A stretch of DNA of 64,000 nucleotides, taken from contig NC_046677.1 of assembly GCF_003369915.1 (NCBI RefSeq), positions 28,166,913-28,230,912 of the forward strand, given 5' to 3'. Origin of the DNA: Drosophila miranda. Taxonomy: Eukaryota; Arthropoda; Insecta; Diptera; Drosophilidae. The notes below the pieces were generated by a model. The model did no database searches. It saw only the letters and a list, made by a program, of their open reading frames with translations, and was not told where the DNA came from. The first letter of the stretch is position 1, and each line of letters opens with the position of its first letter. Positions 50,351 to 61,400 of this stretch are shown piece after piece. Position numbers and translations under genes: made by a program.

Positions 50351-51174
50351 GCAATACGTAAATCGGGCTGGTGCCTTCTCCGCCACATACAACACACTAC
50401 ACAACACATACACTGATTCTGGTTTAAGCTCCGGGGGAAATTTGCAGAGCAACAAGTTGGAAACAAATAAATACATACATATAATCAAAACCTGGTCATT
50501 GAATCCCCCGCAAAGCCACTGGACACTTACAAAGAACGCTAAAACATTTCCAAAGAATAAGTGGCACTTTCTCAAGATCCTTGACCAGGCTTTTTTTTAA
50601 AATTTTCTAAGACACGTGGTTCCGTTTTTTTTTTGTTGGCTTCCAATATGGCGGTACTCGGTACAACATGTAAGCAACACGTAGCTGCGTCTTAACCTCA
50701 AAGTTTACAGAAATTTTAATGGAAGCCATTTGCAGGCTGAGAAAATGGAGTCCCTGCTGTATAATATTTCCGCACGCAAAATGTTTGAAAAATTGAGGTT
50801 AACTAAAAATGATGATTAAATGGCGAAAAGGCCACGTGGCTGACGATGGTAGCAAAATGGAGTCCATGGAACGTTTGCGCTTGCTCCGTGGCATTGCTTT
50901 GATTGCGTTACAACGAAATGCATATCAAGCGTACATACATATGTACATAAATCGACTCGTAGATATTTTAATATAGTTTTGTATCTTCTTATTGGGAGAC
51001 CTTTTCTTGCATTGGCAATGAACAACAAGTGCATTTGCACCTTCGCTATGCACTTAGGCAGAATCCTAATCCTGAGCAGGAATTAGGGATAGATGCCAGC
51101 TTTGTTTATGTCTGATTATTGGTTTATTATCTATTAATTTATATTCATAAATGTATTTTGTGGAACAACAACAG
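50351..51174 (+). other. Siva 3' flank, shared with the Urb2-like 3' flank
   Basis: After the Siva stop come UTR-like sequence, a promoter-like segment (ACACGTGGTTCCG, then CCAATATGGCGG) and small frames beginning MESLLYNISARKMFEK that I cannot assign. It ends in the segment that also adjoins the 3' end of the Urb2-like gene at 58.4 kb (GTATTTTGTGGAACAACAAC), showing where the ancestral Siva/Urb2-like tail-to-tail boundary was. Confidence 0.55.
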
Positions 51175-52201
51175 TGTTCGGGCCAGCCGCTGAAGAATAA
51201 CCGTAACTTTAACATTATTATTGTATGAGCAGAGAGAGCCGCCTATGTTGTAAAACGTTGACGTTCTGCAGAGCTGCTGCGCTCTCCCGCTAAAGGGGCT
51301 CTCTGCCGCCGCCGCTTCGGCAACTACTTTGATCTAACGCCGTCGTCTATAGTTTAGTTCTATGCTAACCCCTCTGCGCATTGGTTGCATATCGATCTCG
51401 CATAAGGTTTATCTGGCAATAGCAAGCAATCGGCTTCCGCTAAGCCACCAAGATTAAATACGAATTATAAAGTTTAACCCGAAATCTCTTTTCATTTTTG
51501 AAACACATAGGTGCCAAAAAAGCTTGGCATCTCAAACATTGGTGACCCCGACGTGATATAAAACCATTGCTTAATCGCGTTCCGTTAAAACACTTATTAT
51601 TTATACAATATTTTGTTGTTGGGTAGTTTAACTACCAACAAATACATTTGTGTGCACGTTGAAAAACAGTTTAAAGTGCAAATTCAGTGAGAGTGCGGCT
51701 GGAATATTTATAGACAAATTCCGGTACTTTAAGCGTCGAATCTCTCATTCTCTGCGCAGCTGCAGCCGCGGTTCTTGACTTTTCGTGTCTTGCATTCTCG
51801 CTCTCGCGTCTATACATCGTCGCTTAAGCGGTATTTCATTTTCCGTTGTTGTGTCGAATTGCACAACGGTTAACATGGACAACGATCCGAATACAGGCGC
51901 GGGCGGAAATATTGTGGTGGCTGATTCCAGACTGAGTCTGTATAAGCGTAAAAGTCAGTCATTATATGATCGATTGCACAGGCTTGGCGAATCCTTCGCG
52001 GGGAATAAAATCGATAAGCTGACCGCCGCGGAAGTCGAGGTGCGCCTTGATACGTTGGCAGAAATTCGAGAGGAATTTAATAAGGCCCATAATGAGTTGG
52101 AGGCTCTCGATCAAAACGAGATTGGGAGTGAGCTGCGCGAAATCTTCGATACTCTTTTCATATCGTTGAAAGCTGAGTTGCTGGCTGCTGTTGAAGAAAA
52201 T
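51175..52201 (+). mobile_element. BEL/Pao-type LTR element, 5' fragment (fossil)
   Basis: A 364-bp candidate LTR (51175-51538, TG...CA), a primer-binding-site-like TTGGTGACCCCGACGTGAT directly after it, a leader, and the first part of a gag-like frame beginning MDNDPNTGAGG at 51875. The LTR/PBS layout is typical of BEL/Pao elements. The rest of the element and its 3' LTR are absent; the fragment ends at a junction with LINE copy L2. Its host flank, ACAACAACAG, is still uninterrupted at 58.4 kb. It is broken, and young in the sense that it postdates the local duplication of that flank. Confidence 0.65.
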
Positions 52202-54624
52202 TGGCCCCCTAAGAAAATTCCTGCCCCTTTGTTAGGACCAGACGACCCGGAACCCCTGGAACTGGAAGAATTCCTGGCCTTCCTAAAAACCAGGAACCCC
52301 AATTCGGCTAGAGGCCCTGATGGCATCTCGTTCAGGATGCTTCAAAAGCTACCAAGTGGGAAAAAACAAGACATTTTTGAAATTATAAATAAAGTATGGC
52401 TGAGTGGCGTCATCCCTGAAGTCTGGCGCAGGATAAAAGTGGTACCCATCCCCAAGAAGAATGCAGACCCTACTTCCTTCCAAAACCATAGGCCGATTTG
52501 TTTGATTAACACGCTGTTTAAATCCATAGAGGGGTTGATAAAGTTGAAGTTGGACGAGCACATAGCAAACTGTGACCTGCTGCCGGTCAGGTCCTATGCC
52601 TTCAGGAGAAACAGGTCCACGGCTCTTTGCATCAACGACCTTATCAACAAAGTTCTGGCGCTGAAGGCGAGGGGTTGTCAGGCTGTCGCAGCTTGCCTAG
52701 ATTTACAAAGAGCGTTCGACTGCGTAAGAGTGGACACACTCGAGCACAGGATGAGGGATATGCGGTTCAATACAAGCCTCACGGCTTGGATCTCCAGCTT
52801 CCTTAACAGACGAATTCTCATAAAGGGCAAAAGCGAGGTAGAGGTGAACAGAGGTGTTAGCCAGGGTAGCTGTCTCAGCCCAACCCTTTTTAACCTTTAC
52901 ACAGCCGAACTACATGATATTAACAGTCATAACTGCTTACTGTTTCAGTATGCTGATGACTTTTTCATAGTTTGTTTTCATAAAGACGTATCCATTGCGA
53001 AAGGTGTGCTGGAAGACAGTATAGATAAGATCGAAGAAAAATTCAATAGGCTAAACCTGTCATTCAATCCGGTGAAGTCTAAAGTGATTTACTTCAACAA
53101 TCGTAGAGCTGCGCTAAATATCTCGCATCAAGGAGTTGAGATCAGACAAGTAGAGCAGATCAAATACCTAGGCAGGACTATCTCAGCAAACAACTTAGCC
53201 TCTGGTCACATTGATCTGGCCATCTCGGAATCGAACAGAAACTGTGCGTTTCTCAGATTACTCAGTGGGTGTCACTATGGTATCAGCCCCAAAAGAGGGC
53301 TTATATTTTACAAGGCATTTGTCAGAAGTAGGCTAGAGTACGCGTGCTCATCATTCTGCAACCTGTCCAAATCTGCCTTGGCCAAAATCAAATCCCACTG
53401 CAAACATCACCTCAGAAAGTCGCTGGGTCTAATAATGTGCACTCCCGTTCCTATCATATATCACATGGCAGGAGAACTTCCCCCGGACTACAGGATGAGA
53501 TTCCTGGCGGCGAAAGAGTTGGTTAAGGTGTTTGCATTTAATCTCCCAGCAAGTGAAACAGTGTCAGCAAATAGGGATTTAAACACGGGCTACGCTAAGG
53601 CATATCGGGAGTTTGGCAGCATAATAGATAGAGTTGAGGTTTTCGAGAACACAACTTCATTTTGCACTAAAATTAGCTCCGACTTAGAATTTTTCAAGGG
53701 TTCTGCACCCAACAAGCACGCTATAGACCAGGCAGGTATCATGCTGCTCCACGGGGAAAAGAAGGATCAGCTGACAAAGGGTGGTTTTGAAATCTATTAC
53801 ACGGATGGGTCAGTCGCAGATGGGCATTCCAGCACCGCTTTCCTGCACGATATGACAGGTTTTTTAGATAGCTATTACACGCACAAAACCCTTTCCTCGT
53901 TGTCCGCCGAGCTCCTTGCTATCGAGAAGGCATTAGACCATGCTATTTTGTACAATTTTCCTCGTATCGCGCTCCTGACAGACAGCAGAAACGGGGCCCT
54001 CATTCTGGCGAAGAACATTCAGGATAACTCTATCGCCTACAAAATCAGAGAAAAGATCCAACAAAATCCACATCTAAGAACTGTAGAGGTTCACTACATT
54101 CCCGGACACGCTAACATCCTTCAGAGCTTGCTAGTATCAAGCACCGAGGTTACTGCTCGCTTTTCCCCTCAACATCATCCAAACCGTGGTTCCTAAATAA
54201 AACTAAGCTTAAAGCCATTGACGCTAAAAGAATCAACAGACTGCTTAGTGGTAACGCATTCGATAGGCACACTATCGCCAAAATGCATGTAGTTCCTAGT
54301 AACATATGTGATACATGCGATAGTATCGATAACGCCTCGCATTTTATTTTCAATTGTACAAAGTACAACACAACAAGGCAAAACTTCCCATCTCTAAGAA
54401 AATATAATGATATTTACAAATTCTTTGAAAAAGAAAACATCAGCGCGTACCAAACACTAATTGACTTCATCGACGAAATTGAAGTAAAGCTATAAACAGT
54501 ACTCCAACATCTTCTATTCTTTGACTTGGCAATTTCCACCTTCAAAAGGCGGGCGGCCAAATAATCCCACGCTACTCACGGGTAGCTTGGTAACTTAAAT
54601 CCTAAAAAAAAAAAAAAAAAAAAA
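52202..54624 (+). mobile_element. LINE copy L2, 5'-truncated, joined to the BEL fragment
   Basis: Nearly identical to L1 from about 44887 to its poly(A) (54604-54624, 21 A). It keeps the RT with the full GVSQGSCLSPTLFNLY and YADD region, including the nine residues lost in L1, and most of RNase H (YTDGS, ELLAIEKAL, LLTDSRNG). About 145 bp including the final RNase H aspartate (SVDAAA) are deleted near 54125, which ends the frame at 54196; the C-terminal finger follows in another frame. The open frame runs through the junction from the gag start at 51875 (773 codons), a chimera as it stands. Confidence 0.85.
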
Positions 54625-54827
54625 TTAAGTTTTTTTAACTATTACTATTTTTACTGTCATATTTCCGCCTCAGTGAAGCAGCAAGCCGAGAGGTTTAATT
54701 TTGATTCTATTCAACCAACAACTAAACGCGACCGAGAACACAAAAAACGTGTGTTTTGGTGGGTGCGAATTGATCTGTATAAAACAGATTTAACCAGACA
54801 AAAGGGGGTTTTTGCCAACAATCCACA

Positions 54828-55425
54828 ATGAGACGTCCGAAGAAGGTAAGTGGAAGATCAATCGCACCATTTCAGACACCGCTGTGAGGTTATGTGGTTG
54901 GAGCACCTTCATGCAGCATGTAAATAACTCGTTCTTGTCCTACGCAGTACGAAGCCGGAGAGGCCACCCAATACATCAGTGGTCGGGCGGCGATTCGGAA
55001 GCTCCAGCTGTCGCTGAATGACTTCCGCCGTCTGTGCATCCTCAAGGGTGTCTATCCGCGCGAGCCCAAGCACAGGCGTCGTGCCCAGAAGGGCTCCTCG
55101 GAGATCAAGATCCTGTACCACACCAAGGACATTCGGTTCCTGCTGCACGAGTCCATTGTGTGGACGCTGCGTGATTACAAGGTAAGTGGAATGAAGAATG
55201 GCGTCTGTAACGTCCTCTTGAATGGATCCCCTCTTCCAGATCTTTGCCAAGAAAACCAGCCGCGACCGCGCCATCAAAGATTTTCGCAACCTGAAGCGCA
55301 GATTGGCCCTGTTCCCCGAAATCAAGCTCGATCACATTGTCAAGGAACGCTATCCGACCTTCATAGACGCCCTCAAGGACCTGGACGATTGCCTGACGAT
55401 CGCTTATCTCTACATTAGCACGTGA
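54828..55425 (+). pseudogene. truncated pes copy 2 (exons 1-3 partial)
   Basis: Exons 54828-54845, 54948-55181 and 55240-55425 are near-identical to pes copy 1, with the same breakpoint and the same 27-bp filler ending IAYLYIST. One visible difference changes ISRRAA to ISGRAA. More pes upstream sequence is retained than in copy 1 (back to the TTTTTTTAACTATTACT stretch), again directly after a LINE poly(A) tail and without the E-boxes. Confidence 0.8.
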
Positions 55426-55887
55426 ATATAAATTAATACAGAAAAACCAATAATCAAACATAGACAAAGCTGGCATCTATCCCTAATTCCTGCTCAGGAT
55501 TAGGATTCTGCCTAAGTGCATAGCGAAGGTGCAAATGCACTTGTTGTTCATTGCCAATGCAAGAAAAGGTCTCCCAATAAGAAGATACAAAAATATATTA
55601 AAATATCTACGAGTCGATTTATGTACATATGTATGTACGCTTGATATGCATTTCGTTGTAACGCAATCAAAGCAATGCCACGGAGCAAGCGCAAACGTTC
55701 CATGGACTCCATTTTGCTACCATCGTCAGCCACGTGTCCTTTTCGCCATTTAATCATCATTTTTAGTTAACCTACATTTTTCAAACATTTTGCGTGCGGA
55801 AATATTATACAGCAGGGACTCCATTTTCTCAGCCTGCTTGTGCAAGCACACAAGCAAAAACACACGCATGTGTACGCATGTACTCAC

Positions 55888-56432
55888 AATACAGTAACGC
55901 ATGCGCGGCAAATGAACTTGGAACACTCGCGGCAGGAGTAACCGCACTCCTCGCACAAGTAATTAGTTGCAGTTGCCACAACGGTCGTGTATTAGGGTCT
56001 GACGCTGGCAGCAGCGTGAGCGCTTGCTCGCCATGTTTCGAATTGAAATGCTGCCGTTGCCTGTGAGTCCATATAGCATATGTTGCCCCGTCGATGGAGC
56101 GTTTGTACCGTTTCCAGCATTGGTGGTGGCACCGTTAGCCGGAGTGCCGTCAGAGCTCAGAGATGCTGCAGCTGCAGCAACGGCACCGGCAAACAACAGC
56201 TTTTTAGTTTTTTCTGCAAGTGGAAAGGGGCGGGGAACCATTTTGGTTTATTATTTGTTATGTGCGACGCTTTTGCCGGTTAAATTTCTAGTTTATTTAC
56301 CATGTACTTGCTTCATTTTTCCGGATCAGAAGCGTCGCTTATTTTCTGTGTGACTAGAACCTTCTGAGTTTTATTATTGTTCAAAGTATCCTCAGTGGGC
56401 GAACGGGAGCGTTTGCATTTGGCCTGCTGCAT
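55888..56432 (-). pseudogene. Siva copy S4, lacks exon 3 (left arm of P2)
   Basis: Same structure as S2: exon 1 from 56432 and exon 2 to the donor at 55887. Intron 2 is truncated and the last exon is absent. It differs from S2 by a few substitutions (for example near 56157, P to L). Confidence 0.75.
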
Positions 56433-56444
56433 AACTGGCGCCGG

Positions 56445-56871
56445 AGCGTAGTGATGTAAAAAAACATCGATGCATCGAGCTAACTAATATTTCAAATAAG
56501 TACTATTTGTCAATGCTTTGCAAAAACCAAAATGCGGCTTAGTCGCACAGGTGAAAGTCTATTACGTTTTCGACTTAATATGTTAGCAGCCGCTGAGTAC
56601 ACCCGTTCAAAATACACCCAGAAGATGCCATTAACGTCAAAAATTGCATTGCAATTTTGTATAAATTAGGATAGGTACTTTTCATACCGTCCCAAAAACA
56701 CGCAGGATTGCTTTCAAATGAGGCAGGCATTGCTGTGTTTGCTGCTTACAAATTTGAAATTAATTGATCGATGTTTTGCAAAACATCGATACATCACTCA
56801 ACATCGGTAGCAGCAAAAACATCGGAAAACATCAGTAAACATCGGCAGAAAAACATCGATGCTCGATGCAT
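56445..56871. mobile_element. MITE-derived spacer of palindrome P2, flipped
   Basis: 427 bp, the reverse complement of the P1 spacer: here AGCGTAGTGATGTAAA is at the left and CTCGATGCAT at the right. It separates divergent Siva copies S4 and S5. Confidence 0.85.
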
Positions 56872-56883
56872 CCGGCGCCAGTT

Positions 56884-57588
56884 ATGCAGCAGGCCAAATG
56901 CAAACGCTCCCGTTCGCCCACTGAGGATACTTTGAACAATAATAAAACTCAGAAGGTTCTAGTCACACAGAAAATAAGCGACGCTTCTGATCCGGAAAAA
57001 TGAAGCAAGTACATGGTAAATAAACTAGAAATTTAACCGGCAAAAGCGTCGCACATAACAAATAATAAACCAAAATGGTTCCCCGCCCCTTTCCACTTGC
57101 AGAAAAAACTAAAAAGCTGTTGTTTGCCGGTGCCGTTGCTGCAGCTGCAGCATCTCCGAGCTCTGACGGCACTCCGGCTAACGGTGCCACCACCAATGCT
57201 GGAAACGGTACAAACGCTCCATCGACGGGGCAACATATGCTATATGGACTCACAGGCAACGGCAGCATTTCAATTCGAAACATGGCGAGCAAGCGCTCAC
57301 GCTGCTGCCAGCGTCAGACCCTAATACACGACCGTTGTGGCAACTGCACTAATTACTTGTGCGAGGAGTGCGGCTACTCCTGCCGCGAGTGTTCCAAGTT
57401 CATTTGCCGCGCATGCGTTACTGTATTGTGAGTACATGCGTACACATGCGTGTGTTTTTGCTTGTGTGCTTGCACTATACAAGTATGCCAATCGTTTTCT
57501 CTGTATTTTCTTTTGCCCATGCAGTGGTAATCATTTTGATGAGGCCGATGATCCGTTGTGCGAGCGATGCCAAATGTATTATGCTTAG
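56884..57588 (+). CDS. Siva: Siva-like Cys-rich protein, copy S5
   Basis: Exons 56884-57015, 57103-57427 and 57525-57588; essentially identical to S3. The internal ATG at 57000 again gives 134 aa, while the upstream MQQ frame stops at the same place. The Cys pattern is complete. Its 3' flank continues into the 3' end of the Urb2-like gene, so by position this is the copy most likely to retain the ancestral downstream context. Its promoter side is MITE-derived spacer. Confidence 0.7.
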
Positions 57589-58360
57589 GCAATACGTAAA
57601 TCGGGCTGGTGCCTTCTCCGCCACATACAACACACTACACAACACATACACTGATTCTGGTTTAAGCTCCGGGGGAAATTTGCAGAGCAACAAGTTGGAA
57701 ACAAATAAATACATACATATAATCAAAACCTGGTCATTGAATCCCCCGCAAAGCCACTGGACACTTACAAAGAACGCTAAAACATTTCCAAAGAATAAGT
57801 GGCACTTTCTCAAGATCCTTGACCAGGCTTTTTTTTAAAATTTTCTAAGACACGTGGTTCCGTTTTTTTTTTGTTGGCTTCCAATATGGCGGTACTCGGT
57901 ACAACATGTAAGCAACACGTAGCTGCGTCTTAACCTCAAAGTTTACAGAAATTTTAATGGAAGCCATTTGCAGGCTGAGAAAATGGAGTCCCTGCTGTAT
58001 AATATTTCCGCACGCAAAATGTTTGAAAAATTGAGGTTAACTAAAAATTATGATTAAATGGCGAAAAGGCCACGTGGCTGACGATGGTAGCAAAATGGAG
58101 TCCATGGAACGTTTGCGCTTGCTCCGTGGCATTGCTTTGATTGCGTTACAACGAAATGCATATCAAGCGTACATACATATGTACATAAATCGACTCGTAG
58201 ATATTTTAATATATTTTTGTATCTTCTTATTGGGAGACCTTTTCTTGCATTGGCAATGAACAACAAGTGCATTTGCACCTTCGCTATGCACTTAGGCAGA
58301 ATCCTAATCCTGAGCAGGAATTAGGGATAGATGCCAGCTTTGTCTATGTCTGATTATTGG

Positions 58361-58366
58361 TTTATT
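58361..58366 (-). terminator. polyadenylation signal of the Urb2-like gene
   Basis: TTTATT on plus (AATAAA on minus) 75 bp past the stop codon, inside the outer end of palindrome P2. Confidence 0.5.
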
Positions 58367-58440
58367 CTCTATCAATTTATATTCATAAATGTATTTTGTG
58401 GAACAACAACAGAAAAGAAATGAAGATTTCCTTCCTTACT

Positions 58441-61400
58441 TTACACCTTGCCCCTGAACTTGTGATACTTGTCGTGGTCCTCGAGCAGTCTGGTGTACAT
58501 GTTCGTCCCCGCTGTGGTGTTGTGCCGCAGGATAAACTGACCCGACCGGTGGTCGCTTATGCCAATCAACGCGTGGCACACGCGCTCCATGTTCACTTTG
58601 ACCTGCAACACAAAAAGGACATGCCAATTATGAACAATATCTCTCTCTCTCTCTCTCAACATCAATTTGCGATACGAACCTTCTCAAAGATGGTGGTTGG
58701 GCGCTCCGTTTCCACCATCTGATTGATGGTGAATGTCAGAAGAAACGGAGCGACTCGCTTCAAGGGAAGCGAATGTGTGGCCCCAATGCTGGCCATCACC
58801 GTGGCTAGCTTGAGGCCGAGCTCGGCAAGTCCGTCTAGCTCCAACTCGGTGAGGTCCTGGGCCCTCTGTCGACCGGGCCGATAGCCGACAATGGCCTTTA
58901 TCAGAGTCTCACAGACGGCGGACAGCTGGCCAGCCCGATCGAACCTAGTGTCGAATGCTGACGCAGCAGCACCACACAGTTGTCGGTGAGCGCTGCATAG
59001 AGCTGGTTAAAGTCGGTCCAGTTGCCGCCGCGCTCGATGAATTGATCGATGGCCACCACACTCATGGTGCCAAACAGGTATTCCAGGGACTCGTTTGTCA
59101 GCGGCACTGTCCGATTGTTGGCCAAGTTGCGCTGAGCCTCCAGCAGGATGAGGGCGAAGCTCTTGCTGTTGTGGGTATTGTCCTTCAGGCGGCCGGCCAC
59201 GTTGGTGCTGACAATCTAAAAATGTTTGTTGATCATCTGCCGGGGGCACAAAAGAAAGGCTGGTTATCAAGGAATGAGAGATCCCCAGCCCAGTGCTGGA
59301 CCTACCGCTCCCTTGATGGTGCTCACAGAGCATTTGGCGATAAAGGATAGTATGGTTAGGACATTCTGCAGTTCGGTCCGGTGGCTCGGGCTCAGGGGCG
59401 TGGGTAAACCCTGCACCTCCGAGGTGAGCAAGCGCAGCAGGACCAACAGATCCTCTTTGGTCTTGTAGCCAATGATCAGCGGGAAGGCCAGCTCCAGGCA
59501 GTTGACATCCAGGGCCGCAATATCGCCGGCAGCTATATCTGAGTAGAGCTGCTTCCAATAGCTACTCAGCACGAATTCGACTTCGTCTGGATCAAAATGC
59601 AGCTTCTGGCGATGGGAGATGGCCACATTAAGCAGCCTCAGGGCATGTGGATTCTTGTAGTTTAGCTGCAGGGAACAGGGAGCAAAGGGTACAATCAGTT
59701 AATAGAGGAGCTTTGATCTCCCTTTGAAGCGACTATCACCGAGTGTCCAATGTAGATCTTGCAGATGCGTCGAAAGTCCTCATCTATGGGTTGCACGTCC
59801 TGCGCCGCCTCAACCGTCGTCGCTGTCTGGGCGTCCTCTGTGGCGACCGCCTTCTTCTGCTTGTCTGCCCGATTGATGCAACTGCTGACATAGGTGCCAT
59901 AGCTTTTGATTGTTTCATCCACAAACGATTTGTAGTCGGACGTTTCCTTCTTCTTTGTTGGCCGGAACTTGTGCGCCACAATCTGGCCAAAGATCTCCAG
60001 CAGCGGCTGCACCTGTCGCTGCATATGCTTGGCATGGGGTCCTGTGGCGGCTGCTGTCGTTTCAATGGCCAGCAGCAGGAAACGTAACCCCTCCGCGGGC
60101 AGCTTCATGGTGACGCCCAGCGCTTCCTTGATGTACTGCGAACAGCTGGCGAGGAAGGCCTCGCTGCCAGCCGCGTGAAGGTGGATGCAGCGAGAAAAGA
60201 GCGTCTCGTAGAACTTCCAGCCAGTCGCTGAGGTGGTGGGCACCAACGAGAGCAGCTCCCGCAGCTGTGGAAAGTGACTGCAGATGGGCAACGGCTGACC
60301 AAAGTGCATCAGATCTGTTGAATGCAGAGAGTTGCAGATGCCGATGAAATGAAAATGGAAATGGGGATCATCATTCCCATTACTTACCTATCAGTTGCTC
60401 CAGCACATCTATGGCCTGCTGCTGCTGGTCGCTGCGACTCAAATCATGATAGAGGGCGAGCAGCGTCAGCCAGAGACGGAACTTAATCTTACTGGGCAGC
60501 TCGTTGTGATGCTGCACTTGCAGAAACTCTATCAACTGCTGCGAGGGGGGCAATTTCAACTCCTTGCCGGGCGCTGCCTTTTTGTGAATGGTGGCCGCTA
60601 AGGGGGCCTCCTCTGGCAGCTCTTCCAGCTTCAGTTTGGCCAGCAGCGACCCCTTGACATTGGCTGTCCGTAGGGCCGAAGCATAATCGATCAGTTGCTG
60701 TAGACAGAGCAGCTCTACGCACTCAGCATCCTCTATGACGGTGTCCCGATCCAGGTCGTTCAGCCTCTGTTGGAGGCGCAGCTGCTTTTGTTGCCGCGAG
60801 AGCGTGTGCAGCTGCTGGTTGCTGACCAGATCGGCCAAGGCTTCCTCCGCCAGCCAGCCGCTTTCGACCAGCTGCAGCTCGAGACGCTGCAGGCGCTGGC
60901 CACAGGCGGTCGTGCCGAAGTTGAAGACCCGCTGCTGGATGAGCCGCCACTGGTCGGGTGGCAGGAAGCTGCGACGCCGCTGGGTGCGAGTCTTGGGCTT
61001 GGCATCCGTTCAGTGGTGGAACAGGAGCACCTCGTAGCTCCTGGCCCACTTCAGGCACTCGAGAAAGGCGTCCATGGAGCGACGGTTATGCTCCTGGCTA
61101 AGCAGCAGTCGGCCGAACCGCTCTAGCAATTCGGCCGTGCGGTTCATCTGTTCGTCCACCTCCTCCAGATAAAGATGCAGATGCTCGGTGAGGCGGGTGC
61201 CCTGCAGATACTGACAGAGCAGGGCGACGATCAGCTCTCGGGCGAACTCCTGGTTCGCGGGCAGAATCTCTGTGGGTGGAGTGTCCTGCAGGAGCTCCAT
61301 CAAGGCGTGCAGCAGGGTCTTCCAAATTACCATCGATGGCTTAGCCTTGAGCAGCCCCACCAGAGCTGAGAAGGCGGCACCGGCCGAGTGGCTGGGCCAG

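Larger units (their letters stand above)
48187..51145. repeat. palindrome P1 with Siva in both arms
   Basis: The left arm 48187-49206 (1020 bp) is the reverse complement of the right arm 49634-51145. A block of roughly 490 bp (about 50237-50728, including Siva exon 3) is present only on the right. The spacer is 427 bp (49207-49633). Arm differences outside that block are few by eye. A second palindrome of the same design lies at 55425-58382. Confidence 0.88.
55425..58382. repeat. palindrome P2 with Siva in both arms
   Basis: The left arm 55425-56444 (1020 bp) mirrors the right arm 56872-58382, with the same left-arm deletion as P1 and a 427-bp spacer. Arm lengths, breakpoints and filler match P1, so the two are tandem copies of one rearranged unit (truncated pes plus palindrome). 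Confidence 0.88.

Noticed and set aside
58054-58278. 74-codon frame (and counterparts at 48291, 50816 and 55529) in the palindrome arms
   Set aside because: Repeated only because the arms are repeated; no codon bias or family. The opposite-strand frame is no better.
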